Shown here in pieces: positions 23,638-32,304 of a DNA stretch of 64,000 nt. The stretch is from Candidatus Fermentibacteraceae bacterium (lineage in GTDB: Bacteria; Fermentibacterota; Fermentibacteria; Fermentibacterales; JCC-6). Position 1 is the stretch's first letter; each line of letters opens with the position of its first letter. The DNA lies in the NCBI GenBank assembly GCA_016744855.1, contig JADGDO010000004.1:184583-248582 (forward strand), in the 5' to 3' direction. Below the pieces are notes generated by a model. It did no database searches. It was given only the letters and a program-made list of their open reading frames with translations, and was not told the origin of the DNA. A program made the position numbers and the translations under genes.

Positions 23638-24806
23638 GTTGTCCGGACGGAAACAGATTGATGCAGTGGATTGATGGAGAACTTTCACCTGCTGAAGAAG
23701 CTTCAATCGCCTCGCATCTCGATGAGTGCAGTTTATGTCAAAGCTTCATTGCTACCCAGCAACAGATAGAATCTAGCTGGAGGGACGCATGGGTCGATCC
23801 TACAGAGGCAGATTTTGCAGCTATGCGGGGTGGGATTAATACGAAAAAGGTGTGGTGGCAAACGAAACAGTCCTGGTACATTGCCGCTGTTATATGTGCA
23901 GCCTATCTGGGAGTTAAATTTTTCTATTTGGATGGTGCTGGCCGGCCACTTTCAGATATTGCTATTGCTGAATACAGAACACCTGAGACCAACTCAGAAT
24001 CTACCGGAGAGCAGCTCGAAGACTCTTCTCTGCTTCTTGCCGTAGATGAAATCATCGTTCCTGAGTGTGAAGAATTGGAAGAGGAAGTTGAATTTCAAGA
24101 GTCACCCGAGGAGAGTGATCAGACAATCTCCGGTGAGGATACCGTCGAGCAGCACTTGATGGGTGAGACCGCTTCTGTTGTGACTGTTTCTGCCGAAGGC
24201 AGTTCTTCTGTTGGCGATTTGCAGTCGGGAACCCTCCCCGTGACAGAAGAGATTGTTTCTTCTTTGGATTCTCCTGTACCTATGGAAGATATTGAGGAGT
24301 GCTCAGAGTCCGAAATTCTCTTCAGATCTGTAGAATCATCAGACTCTGAAGATGTTTCAGGTGACTTTGCTTCCTCAGGTTTTGTTACAGGAGGAGCTAC
24401 AGGTATGAGTGGCGGTGGTGGCACTGTAGGTTATGGTTCCGCAGGACTCTGCCTGGCTGATGAGTCGGATGACCTGCAGGACTGTTCGCAAGAATCGGAT
24501 ATTATCAATTCTACCTCCGCGACTTCAGAACCCCGAATGGAGGCTCCATCCATATCCACTGGATTCAGTGTTTCTCTTGTTCTTTCAGGAGAGGAAGCCG
24601 TTCAGGTTGTTAGAAGTGATTGGATTTCACTTTATACATTGATCGATTCTCTTTTAGCAGAGAATCATTACTATGCTACCGACACACTTATTTTTAGGGT
24701 AAACAGCGATGGTGTTATCTCTTCTAAGGAAGACATTGCGGATGCTGTAATAGATATTCCCGAAGCAGCTTACGCCGATTGTACTGTTTCTGTAGTATTC
24801 CACTGA
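23634..24806 (+). CDS. membrane-bound zinc-finger anti-sigma factor
   Basis: The 390-residue protein begins with a ZAS-type zinc-binding anti-sigma domain: Cys3, His28, Cys32 and Cys35 in SHLDECSLC. One membrane helix follows at about 82-98. The long outer part is acidic and low in complexity (Ser, Glu, Val rich, with a Gly-rich spot near 262-275), and ends in a compact segment (from about 300) that may be the signal sensor. It would hold the sigma factor encoded just upstream at the membrane until an envelope signal frees it. GTG start at 23634. Confidence 0.88.
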   Translation: MSCPDGNRLMQWIDGELSPAEEASIASHLDECSLCQSFIATQQQIESSWRDAWVDPTEADFAAMRGGINTKKVWWQTKQSWYIAAVICAAYLGVKFFYLDGAGRPLSDIAIAEYRTPETNSESTGEQLEDSSLLLAVDEIIVPECEELEEEVEFQESPEESDQTISGEDTVEQHLMGETASVVTVSAEGSSSVGDLQSGTLPVTEEIVSSLDSPVPMEDIEECSESEILFRSVESSDSEDVSGDFASSGFVTGGATGMSGGGGTVGYGSAGLCLADESDDLQDCSQESDIINSTSATSEPRMEAPSISTGFSVSLVLSGEEAVQVVRSDWISLYTLIDSLLAENHYYATDTLIFRVNSDGVISSKEDIADAVIDIPEAAYADCTVSVVFH

Positions 24807-24885
24807 TCTTATCAGCCCTTTGCATTTCAGTCTGAGATTGATAAGTTTGACTGTATAGATTGTTCTTCTTGAAAGGAGATTTTTC

Positions 24886-26217
24886 ATGGCAGCCCGAATT
24901 TTCCTTGCGCTGTTGTTAACATGTGCACTGGTCGCTCACGCTGACGAAAGCAATCTGCCCAGGATTGCTGTTATCCCCGTTTTTACAGATGCAACGGAAA
25001 ATTACATCGAGCAGGATCTTGTCCTCACGGCTGAAGGAGTTTTTCTCCAGAGTGGAAGATTTGAAGTTATTGATGTTTCTTCCCATGTCGATTACGAAGG
25101 TTCTCACGAGGATCAGAATCTCAGGCTTCGTGCAATTGCAGCAGATTTTACTGTGGATATATTTATGTTGCTTGATGTTTCACCTCCGCATGTTGATGTC
25201 AGTCATGGAACTGCGGCTACCCTTAATGTCACAAGAAGTACCTCTCTGGATGTAACTGGGAGATTCTACACTTCTGAGGGAAGTCTTCTCGGCTCTATAA
25301 GAGAGAAGAAGTACTCCGGTGTTCAGGGATCAACTTCAGTGGACCTTAGCGCTCTTGCAAATCAGGGTGTAATTCTTGTAGTTCAGAGAAGCCTTTCTGA
25401 AATTTTACCATATGAGTTCTCTTTTGAAGTTGAGGGTGGTCCGGTATTCCGCTTCCCCATGGGTACAGATTACGGTGTAGACAAAGGTATGGTTTTCTCT
25501 GTTGTCGCCTTGTCTCGCGGAATACCTCGTTCATCAGAGGAGTACCGGCAGCTTAGCAGTCACGGACTCATCCAGATCATGGATTCAGACGAGAATTCAG
25601 CCTCTGCCAGACTCATTGCTGGCCACCTCGTCGAAGGATCAAGGGTAACAGCAGTCGAGAATTCCACTCCTGGAATGCTTGCTCTTTCGTACGCTGTTCT
25701 CCCAACAGAGGTGGTACCCGGGGACAATCTGACAGGTGAGGAAAATGAAACATCTAAACTCGCCAACCAGGCAGAATTTTCCGGTGGAACCTGCAAGTGG
25801 GGCCTTTCGCTTACTGGATCTCTCTTTACAGGAGTGCTGCCAAGAATGTCTTCTATAGGTATCCGGGGAGAAATTGGAACAAGACTTCCTCTTGCATCTC
25901 CATCTCTCGGTCTCAGAATAGGTGCAGGATTTGAAGCTTGTTACCTTGCGCAGAACACAAGAGCCGATTCAATCACAGCTTCTGCCAATACAGCTTCTTT
26001 CGCCGGTACAGCTAGTCTCAATCTGGAATGGATGATGAGCAGCAGATTTGGAATCATTCTTTCCGGTGTAGGAAGAATTGGAACTTCAGCAGACAGCTGG
26101 AATGTTACAGACTGGAGAGGTTTCAGCAGGGATGCTCTTCCGGGAGAGCTTTACTACGCAGAAATTAAGCCTGCAGCAATTAGTTTCTCTGCAGGACTTG
26201 CATATATGGTTTACTAA
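24886..26217 (+). CDS. CsgG-like N-terminal domain with C-terminal outer-membrane barrel
   Basis: The 443-residue protein has a signal peptide (MAARIFLALLLTCALVAHA) and a CsgG-like start (PRIAVIPVFTDATENYIEQD, GRFEVIDVSS) in which a strand-helix core is followed by a domain of repeated strands (about 95-240). From about residue 290 the sequence alternates like a beta-barrel (KWGLSLTGSLFTGV, RGEIGTRLPL, LGLRIGAGFEACYL) and ends in Y-M-V-Y, an aromatic end usual for outer-membrane barrels. Such proteins may be part of secretion or surface structures; the exact role is unknown. Its gene starts 79 bases after the anti-sigma gene, with AAAGGAG ahead, and ends at a strong terminator. Confidence 0.7.
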   Translation: MAARIFLALLLTCALVAHADESNLPRIAVIPVFTDATENYIEQDLVLTAEGVFLQSGRFEVIDVSSHVDYEGSHEDQNLRLRAIAADFTVDIFMLLDVSPPHVDVSHGTAATLNVTRSTSLDVTGRFYTSEGSLLGSIREKKYSGVQGSTSVDLSALANQGVILVVQRSLSEILPYEFSFEVEGGPVFRFPMGTDYGVDKGMVFSVVALSRGIPRSSEEYRQLSSHGLIQIMDSDENSASARLIAGHLVEGSRVTAVENSTPGMLALSYAVLPTEVVPGDNLTGEENETSKLANQAEFSGGTCKWGLSLTGSLFTGVLPRMSSIGIRGEIGTRLPLASPSLGLRIGAGFEACYLAQNTRADSITASANTASFAGTASLNLEWMMSSRFGIILSGVGRIGTSADSWNVTDWRGFSRDALPGELYYAEIKPAAISFSAGLAYMVY

Positions 26218-26243
26218 ATTGGTTAATTAGATTTGTTTAGTAA

Positions 26244-26271
26244 ACAGGCGGGACTGCAAAGTCCCGCCTGT
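26244..26271. terminator. bidirectional intrinsic terminator
   Basis: A perfect 12-bp GC-rich stem, ACAGGCGGGACT paired with AGTCCCGCCTGT around GCAA, lies between two convergent genes and is followed by TTCTTTCT on the plus strand. It likely ends both transcripts. Confidence 0.9.
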
Positions 26272-26276
26272 TCTTT

Positions 26277-26978
26277 CTACTTATTTTCCAGGTGTTTCCA
26301 GGGACCGTTTGCCATCCCGCGTTCCCAGATAATTTCCATGATTGACCAGCTTGATACGGCAAAGATCAGACCGCCCATAATACCAGCGAACTTTGTACCG
26401 ATTAGTGCTCCTGCTACTATTGCACCACCAGAAATAGCAGCCATAAACAGAAGGAGCATGGTTGTCGCAAATGATGTTGCTCCCCACTTGGCGATAAAAC
26501 GAACTCTTGTGAGGTGAGTGCCCCAGGCGAGAAGAGGGTAGCCGATAAAACCGAGAATAGGGACCGGAATACCCGGTGTTAGAAATACCAGAACCAGCCA
26601 GAGAGCAGTGGTGAGCAGATAAATCCAGACTGCTTTTCTTGCATGAGCTTTATACCATCCGAGCTGTTCCGCTATTTCTCCCAGTGATGTCCAGCTGAAA
26701 ACTCCTCCGACGACGCCCAGAAAAAGTCTGTGCGTAAGTTCCTTCAGGAAGAAACCAACAATGAGAGAAGCAACGGCAAGAGTTGCAAGTACTATAAACG
26801 ACACCAGAGGGAAGCTTTTGAAACGCTCCTTGCAGCTGGAGTAGAACCTGGCACCCAGGAACTGAATCAGAAGAAATACAGCGAGAGCGTAGAAAGAAAA
26901 CAACAATGCAGATGTTGCATCTGATTCCTGCACAGGCTGGGAGTTGACTGCCAGTGCCAGTATGTTAAATAATTCCAT
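26277..26978 (-). CDS. polytopic membrane protein, unknown function
   Basis: The 233-residue protein has about seven hydrophobic segments, with a basic loop (FYSSCKERFKSF) after the first and glycine-rich later helices (AAISGGAIVAGALIGTKFAGIMGGLIFAV). I do not recognise the family. The ATG at 26978 was preferred to the TTG one codon earlier; AAAGGCGG lies ahead. It is divergent from the 667-residue lipoprotein gene, sharing a 75-bp promoter region. Confidence 0.7.
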   Translation of the reverse strand: MELFNILALAVNSQPVQESDATSALLFSFYALAVFLLIQFLGARFYSSCKERFKSFPLVSFIVLATLAVASLIVGFFLKELTHRLFLGVVGGVFSWTSLGEIAEQLGWYKAHARKAVWIYLLTTALWLVLVFLTPGIPVPILGFIGYPLLAWGTHLTRVRFIAKWGATSFATTMLLLFMAAISGGAIVAGALIGTKFAGIMGGLIFAVSSWSIMEIIWERGMANGPWKHLENK

Positions 26979-27053
26979 CAATACCGCCTTTCCAGATGTG
27001 GGAAACTAAGAAAAATTTGACGGTAGTCAACCCTGTCAGGGAATGAGAGTAGA

Positions 27054-29057
27054 ATGAAATTTGTTTTAGCAGTCTGGATTTTGCTTGCGCTCTTTATTTT
27101 ATCTTGCGGAGGAGCTGATGTTTCTTCGGAAGTTTCTAATGACTCCGATGGGTTAGTTGTCATTCGCAGGGGATCATGGGCCGTTCAGTATGACCCTCAG
27201 AATGTTTCAACAATGAGACCCGAACTCGCTTTTGCAAGTACTGCTTCAGGCGAGCTTCGAAGCGAGGTTGACTCACTTAACTACGACAACGCCCTTCCCG
27301 ACTCCCTCAGGTTTAATATGGAGTGGCGTATAGGGGGCTCTTCCGCATTGGTTTTCTCAGTGACAGTTCCAGATCAGGGTAATGCTCAGCTTTTGAGAGA
27401 AGCGAGGGAAGTTTGTAACAATGCTCAGGTAATTCGCCCTCCCGGACTTCGCTCTGTTTTTCTTTCTGACAGAATCGGCACTGAAATTGATTCAGATCGA
27501 GCTTCATCTGCTGTGGAACCACCACCTGATGTTAATCATCACCTGATGGTTTATTACCAGCAGGACACCACAGGGAACTCTCTTGAAGTAATTGATTCCC
27601 TTGTTGTTGATTTCAGAGAGAGTAACGCTGATTCAATGGCATTCACTTTTATTCACAGAGATGCCAGCTCCATTATTTCTTCAACCGCAGGTATTTTTAG
27701 AAGAGGTAGTTCACCCAATCAATACATTTGTTTTGCAGATTCGAACGGAATTTACACAGGAGTTTTCCGCAATCAGTTTCATATAAACATTCCATATCTT
27801 GATTCGAGAGGTAGAGTGAGTGTTCAATCAAGACTAACCTCAGCATATCTTTCCGGAGACGGTTATTACCCTATATCTTCAGCACCAGCCGGATATATTG
27901 TAAAAATGTTTCTTCCCGATTCAATCATCTCATGGACCCCTCTCGAGATGGGAGAAAATCAGGATGAATGGTTTTCTAATCCTGGTGGAATTGTCGGAGG
28001 GCTTCCTATGGCTATCGGTAATTACACTGAAAAAACTATTTTTCCCAGGTACAGGATGCTTACTCTCACAGGGTCGCCAATATCGTCACTTGACAGTATT
28101 GCAGTCGAAAGGATTGCCTCTGTACTCAGAAGTACACTTGATTTCCCATCTGCGGAATTTGCGTTTATAGAAATTATAAATCCTGGTGGTCCGGTTGTTA
28201 CCTCGTCTTTTGGAGGAATGCTTTTTTCGAGAGGTTCTCTCGAAAGCCTTGTTGATGTTTCATCCTGGGATGAGAATTTTGCAAATGGAATCATCCCTTC
28301 AGGATGTGAAATTCTGATTGAAGCTGCTGAAGGTATGCTTTTGCAATCTCTGCAGCTTGATGAGATAGTGTCTGATATGCTTGCTTCCTGGATTCCCCTG
28401 CGATACTATGCGGCAAACACCGAAGATGAGAACAGTATCAGTATTCTCAGGTCTGCATATCTGAAGTATTACCTCTATAACACTGAAATTCTCGGTGGAG
28501 ATGGAAGAACACCCCTTGTTGCTGAATACGCTCTTGGAGACCCTATGCTTCATGAATCTCCTCTCCGATCTTTTGTTGCCGGTGGGAAGGGAGTCATTGT
28601 TATGGAGTATCTCAATTCTCTCAGAATGCTTAACAGACTACCTCATCTGCTTCAGGATTTCACACATGCTTCCAGCGGTAATTTCTGGCTGAAGATATCA
28701 TCAAGCTTGCGTGTATACAGAGGCACAGAGAAGTATGATCTCTTAAGAGCTCTACTTTACCAGCCCGGAATACCGCAGTTAAGGGTCAGTTGGAGTGAAG
28801 AGGGTGAGTTTGTACTTTTCGACATCGAGGAGATTCAGCCGGGCCTTTTCTTCAATCTGGAGCTTACCGAATGCCGATTGCAGTTTGCCGATACAAGTAT
28901 TGTTCGAACACTGACACCTTCTATTCAACCAGGGTTGCTTGAGTGCACATCCACTTTGCCGGGTTACGGATCTATCTTAGCCATTGATATGAATTTTTTA
29001 GGAGAGATCCCAGCAGATTTCATCTATAGGAGAACTCATTCCGGAGAACTCGAATGA
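27054..29057 (+). CDS. large predicted lipoprotein, unknown function
   Basis: The 667-residue protein starts with a lipoprotein signal (MKFVLAVWILLALFILSCGG; lipidated Cys18). The mature protein has strand-rich stretches and a long helical part at about 420-530 with segments such as LQSLQLDEIVSDMLASWIPLRYYA and GVIVMEYLNSLRMLNRLPHLL, a layout that recalls zinc-metallopeptidase (M1/M61-like) C-terminal parts, but no HExxH motif is present. So any peptidase link is not supported. It overlaps ligA by ATGA. Confidence 0.65.
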   Translation: MKFVLAVWILLALFILSCGGADVSSEVSNDSDGLVVIRRGSWAVQYDPQNVSTMRPELAFASTASGELRSEVDSLNYDNALPDSLRFNMEWRIGGSSALVFSVTVPDQGNAQLLREAREVCNNAQVIRPPGLRSVFLSDRIGTEIDSDRASSAVEPPPDVNHHLMVYYQQDTTGNSLEVIDSLVVDFRESNADSMAFTFIHRDASSIISSTAGIFRRGSSPNQYICFADSNGIYTGVFRNQFHINIPYLDSRGRVSVQSRLTSAYLSGDGYYPISSAPAGYIVKMFLPDSIISWTPLEMGENQDEWFSNPGGIVGGLPMAIGNYTEKTIFPRYRMLTLTGSPISSLDSIAVERIASVLRSTLDFPSAEFAFIEIINPGGPVVTSSFGGMLFSRGSLESLVDVSSWDENFANGIIPSGCEILIEAAEGMLLQSLQLDEIVSDMLASWIPLRYYAANTEDENSISILRSAYLKYYLYNTEILGGDGRTPLVAEYALGDPMLHESPLRSFVAGGKGVIVMEYLNSLRMLNRLPHLLQDFTHASSGNFWLKISSSLRVYRGTEKYDLLRALLYQPGIPQLRVSWSEEGEFVLFDIEEIQPGLFFNLELTECRLQFADTSIVRTLTPSIQPGLLECTSTLPGYGSILAIDMNFLGEIPADFIYRRTHSGELE

Positions 29058-31036
29058 CACCAGTAAAAGAAGTAGCCAATCTTTCTGCACTGATAAGAAA
29101 GTACAACCGCTTGTACTACAGTGAGAACAGATCAGAAATAACTGACACAGAGTATGATGCTCTTATGAACAGACTTTTGTATCTGGAGCGGGAGTACCCG
29201 GATCTTCTTCTTCCTGACTCTCCAACTGCTCGTGTCGGTTCTGCTCCACTCGCGGGTTTCTCTTCAATTGTTCATGATCCGCCGATGCTCAGTCTCTCAA
29301 ATGTTTTTAGCATTGAGGATTTTCGTACATTTCATACAAGAGTAGTTTCAGAGCTTAATTCAGAGATGGTTGAGTATTCCGCTGAACCTAAACTGGATGG
29401 TGTTTCACTATCTCTTGTTTACGAAAATTCCATGCTTGTTGCTGCTGGTACCAGAGGAAATGGTGTGCTGGGAGAGGATGTCACTGCTAATGCCAGAACT
29501 ATCCGCTCTGTACCTCTCAGGCTGAACACCGACAAGGCAGTTAATGTGGAGATTCGTGGAGAGGTTTTCATTAATCTTAACGATTTCAGGGAAATGAATA
29601 GCGGGAGGGAAGAAGCTGGGGAGGCTTTGTTTGCCAACCCGAGGAATGCTACAAGTGGATCACTTCGTCAACTGGATAGTTCTGTTACAGCGACGAGACC
29701 TCTTTCCTTTATTGCTTATGCCTGCGGATTGCACCCCGAGGGAATCAGAACACAGCAGGGATTGTTTGAAAAGCTTTTACAATGGGGTTTTTTAGTAAAC
29801 CCTCATAACAGCTTATGCCAATCGCCGGAGCAGGTTGTTGCCGCTTACGACAATCTCACACAGATACGAAGCGATTTAGCGATGGAGATAGACGGGATGG
29901 TTGTTAAGCTGAACTGCTTCTCCGAGAGGGAAGAGATGGGCTTCCTCTCCAGGGCCCCCAGGTGGGCCACTGCCTGGAAGTTCCATGCGGAGGAGATGGC
30001 CACAGTCCTAACTGGCATTGAGGTGCAGGTGGGGCGCACGGGCCGGCTCACGCCGGTTGCCAGACTCGAGCCGGTACTTGTCGGTGGAGTGACAGTGACC
30101 AATGCTACTCTTCACAATCAGGATGAGGTGACACGGAAAGATGTTAGAGTTGGCGATACAGTTCTTGTGCGCAGAGCCGGGGACGTTATTCCAGAAGTAG
30201 TAACCAGCCTTCCTGCCGAAGTAGGGAACAGAGGTGAAGCCTTCAGAATGCCGGATGAATGCCCAGTTTGCAGTGGTCCTGTTGTGCAGCCGGAAGCAGA
30301 GGTCAACCTGTATTGTATCAACCCTTCATGCCCGGCACGACTGAGAAGAAACCTTGAACACTGGGCCTCAAGAAAGGCTCTCGATATAGACGGGCTGGGT
30401 AAACAGCTTTGCGGGCAACTGGTTGACGCAGGCATGGTTAATTCTATAGCTGATCTTTACAGCCTTAACTATCACGATCTCACTGCGCTTGAAAGAATGG
30501 GTGAATTGAAAGCTACCAAACTGTTTGCTGCCCTTGCAAAAAGCAGAAACAGTTCTCTTAGCCGTTTCTTGACAGGTCTGGGTATTCCAGGTGTCGGTGA
30601 GGTTGCCTCACGAGACATGGCATTAGAATTTGCGGATCTGGAAACCCTTGGAGATGCTTCAGAAGAGGAACTCCTAGCCGTTAAGGGTATTGGTCCGGTA
30701 ACAGCGTTATCCATTAGGAGATTCTTTACAAACCCCATAACATCCAAGGTCATTCAACAGTTAGTTTCAGCTGGCTTTCATCCTGTGGAAAAAGATACAA
30801 CCAGGGGTTCTTATCTTTCTGGAGAAACCATTGTTTTTACAGGGACACTGGTAATGCCCAGACAGAAAGCCAAAGAGTTGGCAATGAAAGCTGGGGCAAA
30901 AGTCACAGGAACCATTACCGGTAAGACAACTATCCTTGTCGCAGGAGAGAATTCGGGTTCAAAGCTGAAGAAAGCAGAGAAGCTCGGTGTCCGGGTGGTC
31001 CGCGAAACAGATTTTATGGATTTAATCAATCGCTGA
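29054..31036 (+). CDS. ligA: NAD-dependent DNA ligase
   Basis: LigA joins nicks in DNA in replication and repair, using NAD. The 660-residue protein has the Ia domain (LIRKYNRLYY), the adenylation domain with the catalytic lysine in AEPKLDG (Lys113), the OB fold, the four-cysteine zinc finger (CPVCSGPV, CINPSCPAR), helix-hairpin-helix repeats (about 440-570) and a C-terminal BRCT domain (from about 580, SGETIVFTGTLVMPRQKA). A 120-bp patch near 29940-30060 is about 67% GC, against about 52% on both sides. It ends before a strong terminator. Confidence 0.97.
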   Translation: MTPVKEVANLSALIRKYNRLYYSENRSEITDTEYDALMNRLLYLEREYPDLLLPDSPTARVGSAPLAGFSSIVHDPPMLSLSNVFSIEDFRTFHTRVVSELNSEMVEYSAEPKLDGVSLSLVYENSMLVAAGTRGNGVLGEDVTANARTIRSVPLRLNTDKAVNVEIRGEVFINLNDFREMNSGREEAGEALFANPRNATSGSLRQLDSSVTATRPLSFIAYACGLHPEGIRTQQGLFEKLLQWGFLVNPHNSLCQSPEQVVAAYDNLTQIRSDLAMEIDGMVVKLNCFSEREEMGFLSRAPRWATAWKFHAEEMATVLTGIEVQVGRTGRLTPVARLEPVLVGGVTVTNATLHNQDEVTRKDVRVGDTVLVRRAGDVIPEVVTSLPAEVGNRGEAFRMPDECPVCSGPVVQPEAEVNLYCINPSCPARLRRNLEHWASRKALDIDGLGKQLCGQLVDAGMVNSIADLYSLNYHDLTALERMGELKATKLFAALAKSRNSSLSRFLTGLGIPGVGEVASRDMALEFADLETLGDASEEELLAVKGIGPVTALSIRRFFTNPITSKVIQQLVSAGFHPVEKDTTRGSYLSGETIVFTGTLVMPRQKAKELAMKAGAKVTGTITGKTTILVAGENSGSKLKKAEKLGVRVVRETDFMDLINR

Positions 31037-31065
31037 GTCTGCTAGTGAGTTTTACAAATACAAAA

Positions 31066-31096
31066 AAAGCGCCGTATCGATTTGATACGGCGCTTT
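31066..31096. terminator. bidirectional terminator between ligA and serC
   Basis: A perfect 13-bp stem, AAAGCGCCGTATC with GATACGGCGCTTT around a five-base loop, lies between the convergent ligA and serC. A seven-A run on its left side gives the U-tract for the minus-strand transcript; TTTCTGTT follows on the plus strand. Confidence 0.9.
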
Positions 31097-31105
31097 CTGT
31101 TGATT

Positions 31106-32194
31106 CTAGTTCTTTGCTTTGAAGTCTTTCATGAAGTCGACAAGAGTTGCAACTGATTCATAAGAGACAGCGTTGTATGTCGAAGCTCTGCATCCACCCA
31201 CAGAACGGTGTCCTTTAAGACCGAGGAGGTCTTTAGATGCACCCTCTGCTATGAATTTCTTTTCGAGTTCCTCGGAAGGAAGACGGAAAGTTACATTCAT
31301 GAAGCTTCTGCTGGCCAGATCTTTTACATGAGGAACATAGAAGCCATCGCTGTTATCCATTGTTCCGTAGAGAAGGTCTGATTTTTTCTTGTTCAGTGCA
31401 GCTATGCCTTCAAGGCCGCCATTCTCGAGTATCCACTCCATAACAAGTCCGATAACAAATACCGGAAGACTTGGCGGTGTGTTGAAGAGGCTGTCTTTTG
31501 CGATGTGAGTTCTGTAGTTGACCATTGTTGGAATATCTTCTCTTGCAGTGTCAGCAAAGCTCTTCTTAATCACAATCGCAACGGCTCCGGATGGACCGAT
31601 GTTTTTCTGAGCTCCGGCATAAATCATGCTGAACTGGCTGAAATCCATTGAGTGGGAGAGGAAATCACTCGACATATCACAGATGTGAGGTACATCTCCA
31701 GTATTGGGGAAGTCCCACATTTCTGTACCGTAGATGGTGTTGTTACTTGTGGTATGAACATAAGCAGCACCTGGGGTGAGGTTGAATTCCTTTGGAATAT
31801 ATGAGAAGAGCTTATCTTCACTTGATGCAGCAACATTGACTTTACCGAAGTACTTGGCTTCCTTGATTGCTTTCTTGGACCAGACGCCGGTATTTACGTA
31901 GTCTGCTGTCATACCTTCTTTAAGGAAATTGAAAGGGATGTGGAAGAACTGAGAGCTTGCGCCACCTCCGACAAAGAGAACGGCGTATTCCTCTGGGTCT
32001 AGACCCATGATTTTCAGCATGTTGTTCTGGGTTCTTTTGAACATCCCGTCAAAAGGTTTTGAACGGTGAGAAATCTCCATAACAGACATTCCCTGTCCGT
32101 CAAATTCCAGAACTCCCATTTCAGCTGCTTTTTTGACCACTTCGTAAGGAAGTGCTGCTGGACCGGCAAAGAAGTTGTGTACTCTGCGAGCCAT
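31106..32194 (-). CDS. serC: phosphoserine aminotransferase
   Basis: SerC converts 3-phosphohydroxypyruvate and glutamate to phosphoserine in serine synthesis, and serves pyridoxal phosphate synthesis in some bacteria. The 362-residue protein starts RRVHNFFAGPAALP, with SHRSKPFDGMF and LFVGGGASSQFFHIPFN near the start and the PLP-lysine in YAGAQKNIGPSG. The closing HRSVGGCRASTYNAV is typical of the SerC substrate loop. ATG 32194 was chosen because GGAGG lies seven bases ahead; a second start 12 bases upstream has none. Confidence 0.95.
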   Translation of the reverse strand: MARRVHNFFAGPAALPYEVVKKAAEMGVLEFDGQGMSVMEISHRSKPFDGMFKRTQNNMLKIMGLDPEEYAVLFVGGGASSQFFHIPFNFLKEGMTADYVNTGVWSKKAIKEAKYFGKVNVAASSEDKLFSYIPKEFNLTPGAAYVHTTSNNTIYGTEMWDFPNTGDVPHICDMSSDFLSHSMDFSQFSMIYAGAQKNIGPSGAVAIVIKKSFADTAREDIPTMVNYRTHIAKDSLFNTPPSLPVFVIGLVMEWILENGGLEGIAALNKKKSDLLYGTMDNSDGFYVPHVKDLASRSFMNVTFRLPSEELEKKFIAEGASKDLLGLKGHRSVGGCRASTYNAVSYESVATLVDFMKDFKAKN

Positions 32195-32304
32195 TACTGC
32201 CTCCATTGTAAAAAGAATAGTTATTAGAAGAATCTGCCCCTGGGCAGGTTAACACAAGAACCATACTGAATTTTGTACTGCTACCGCAATAGCTGTTTCG
32301 GCAG

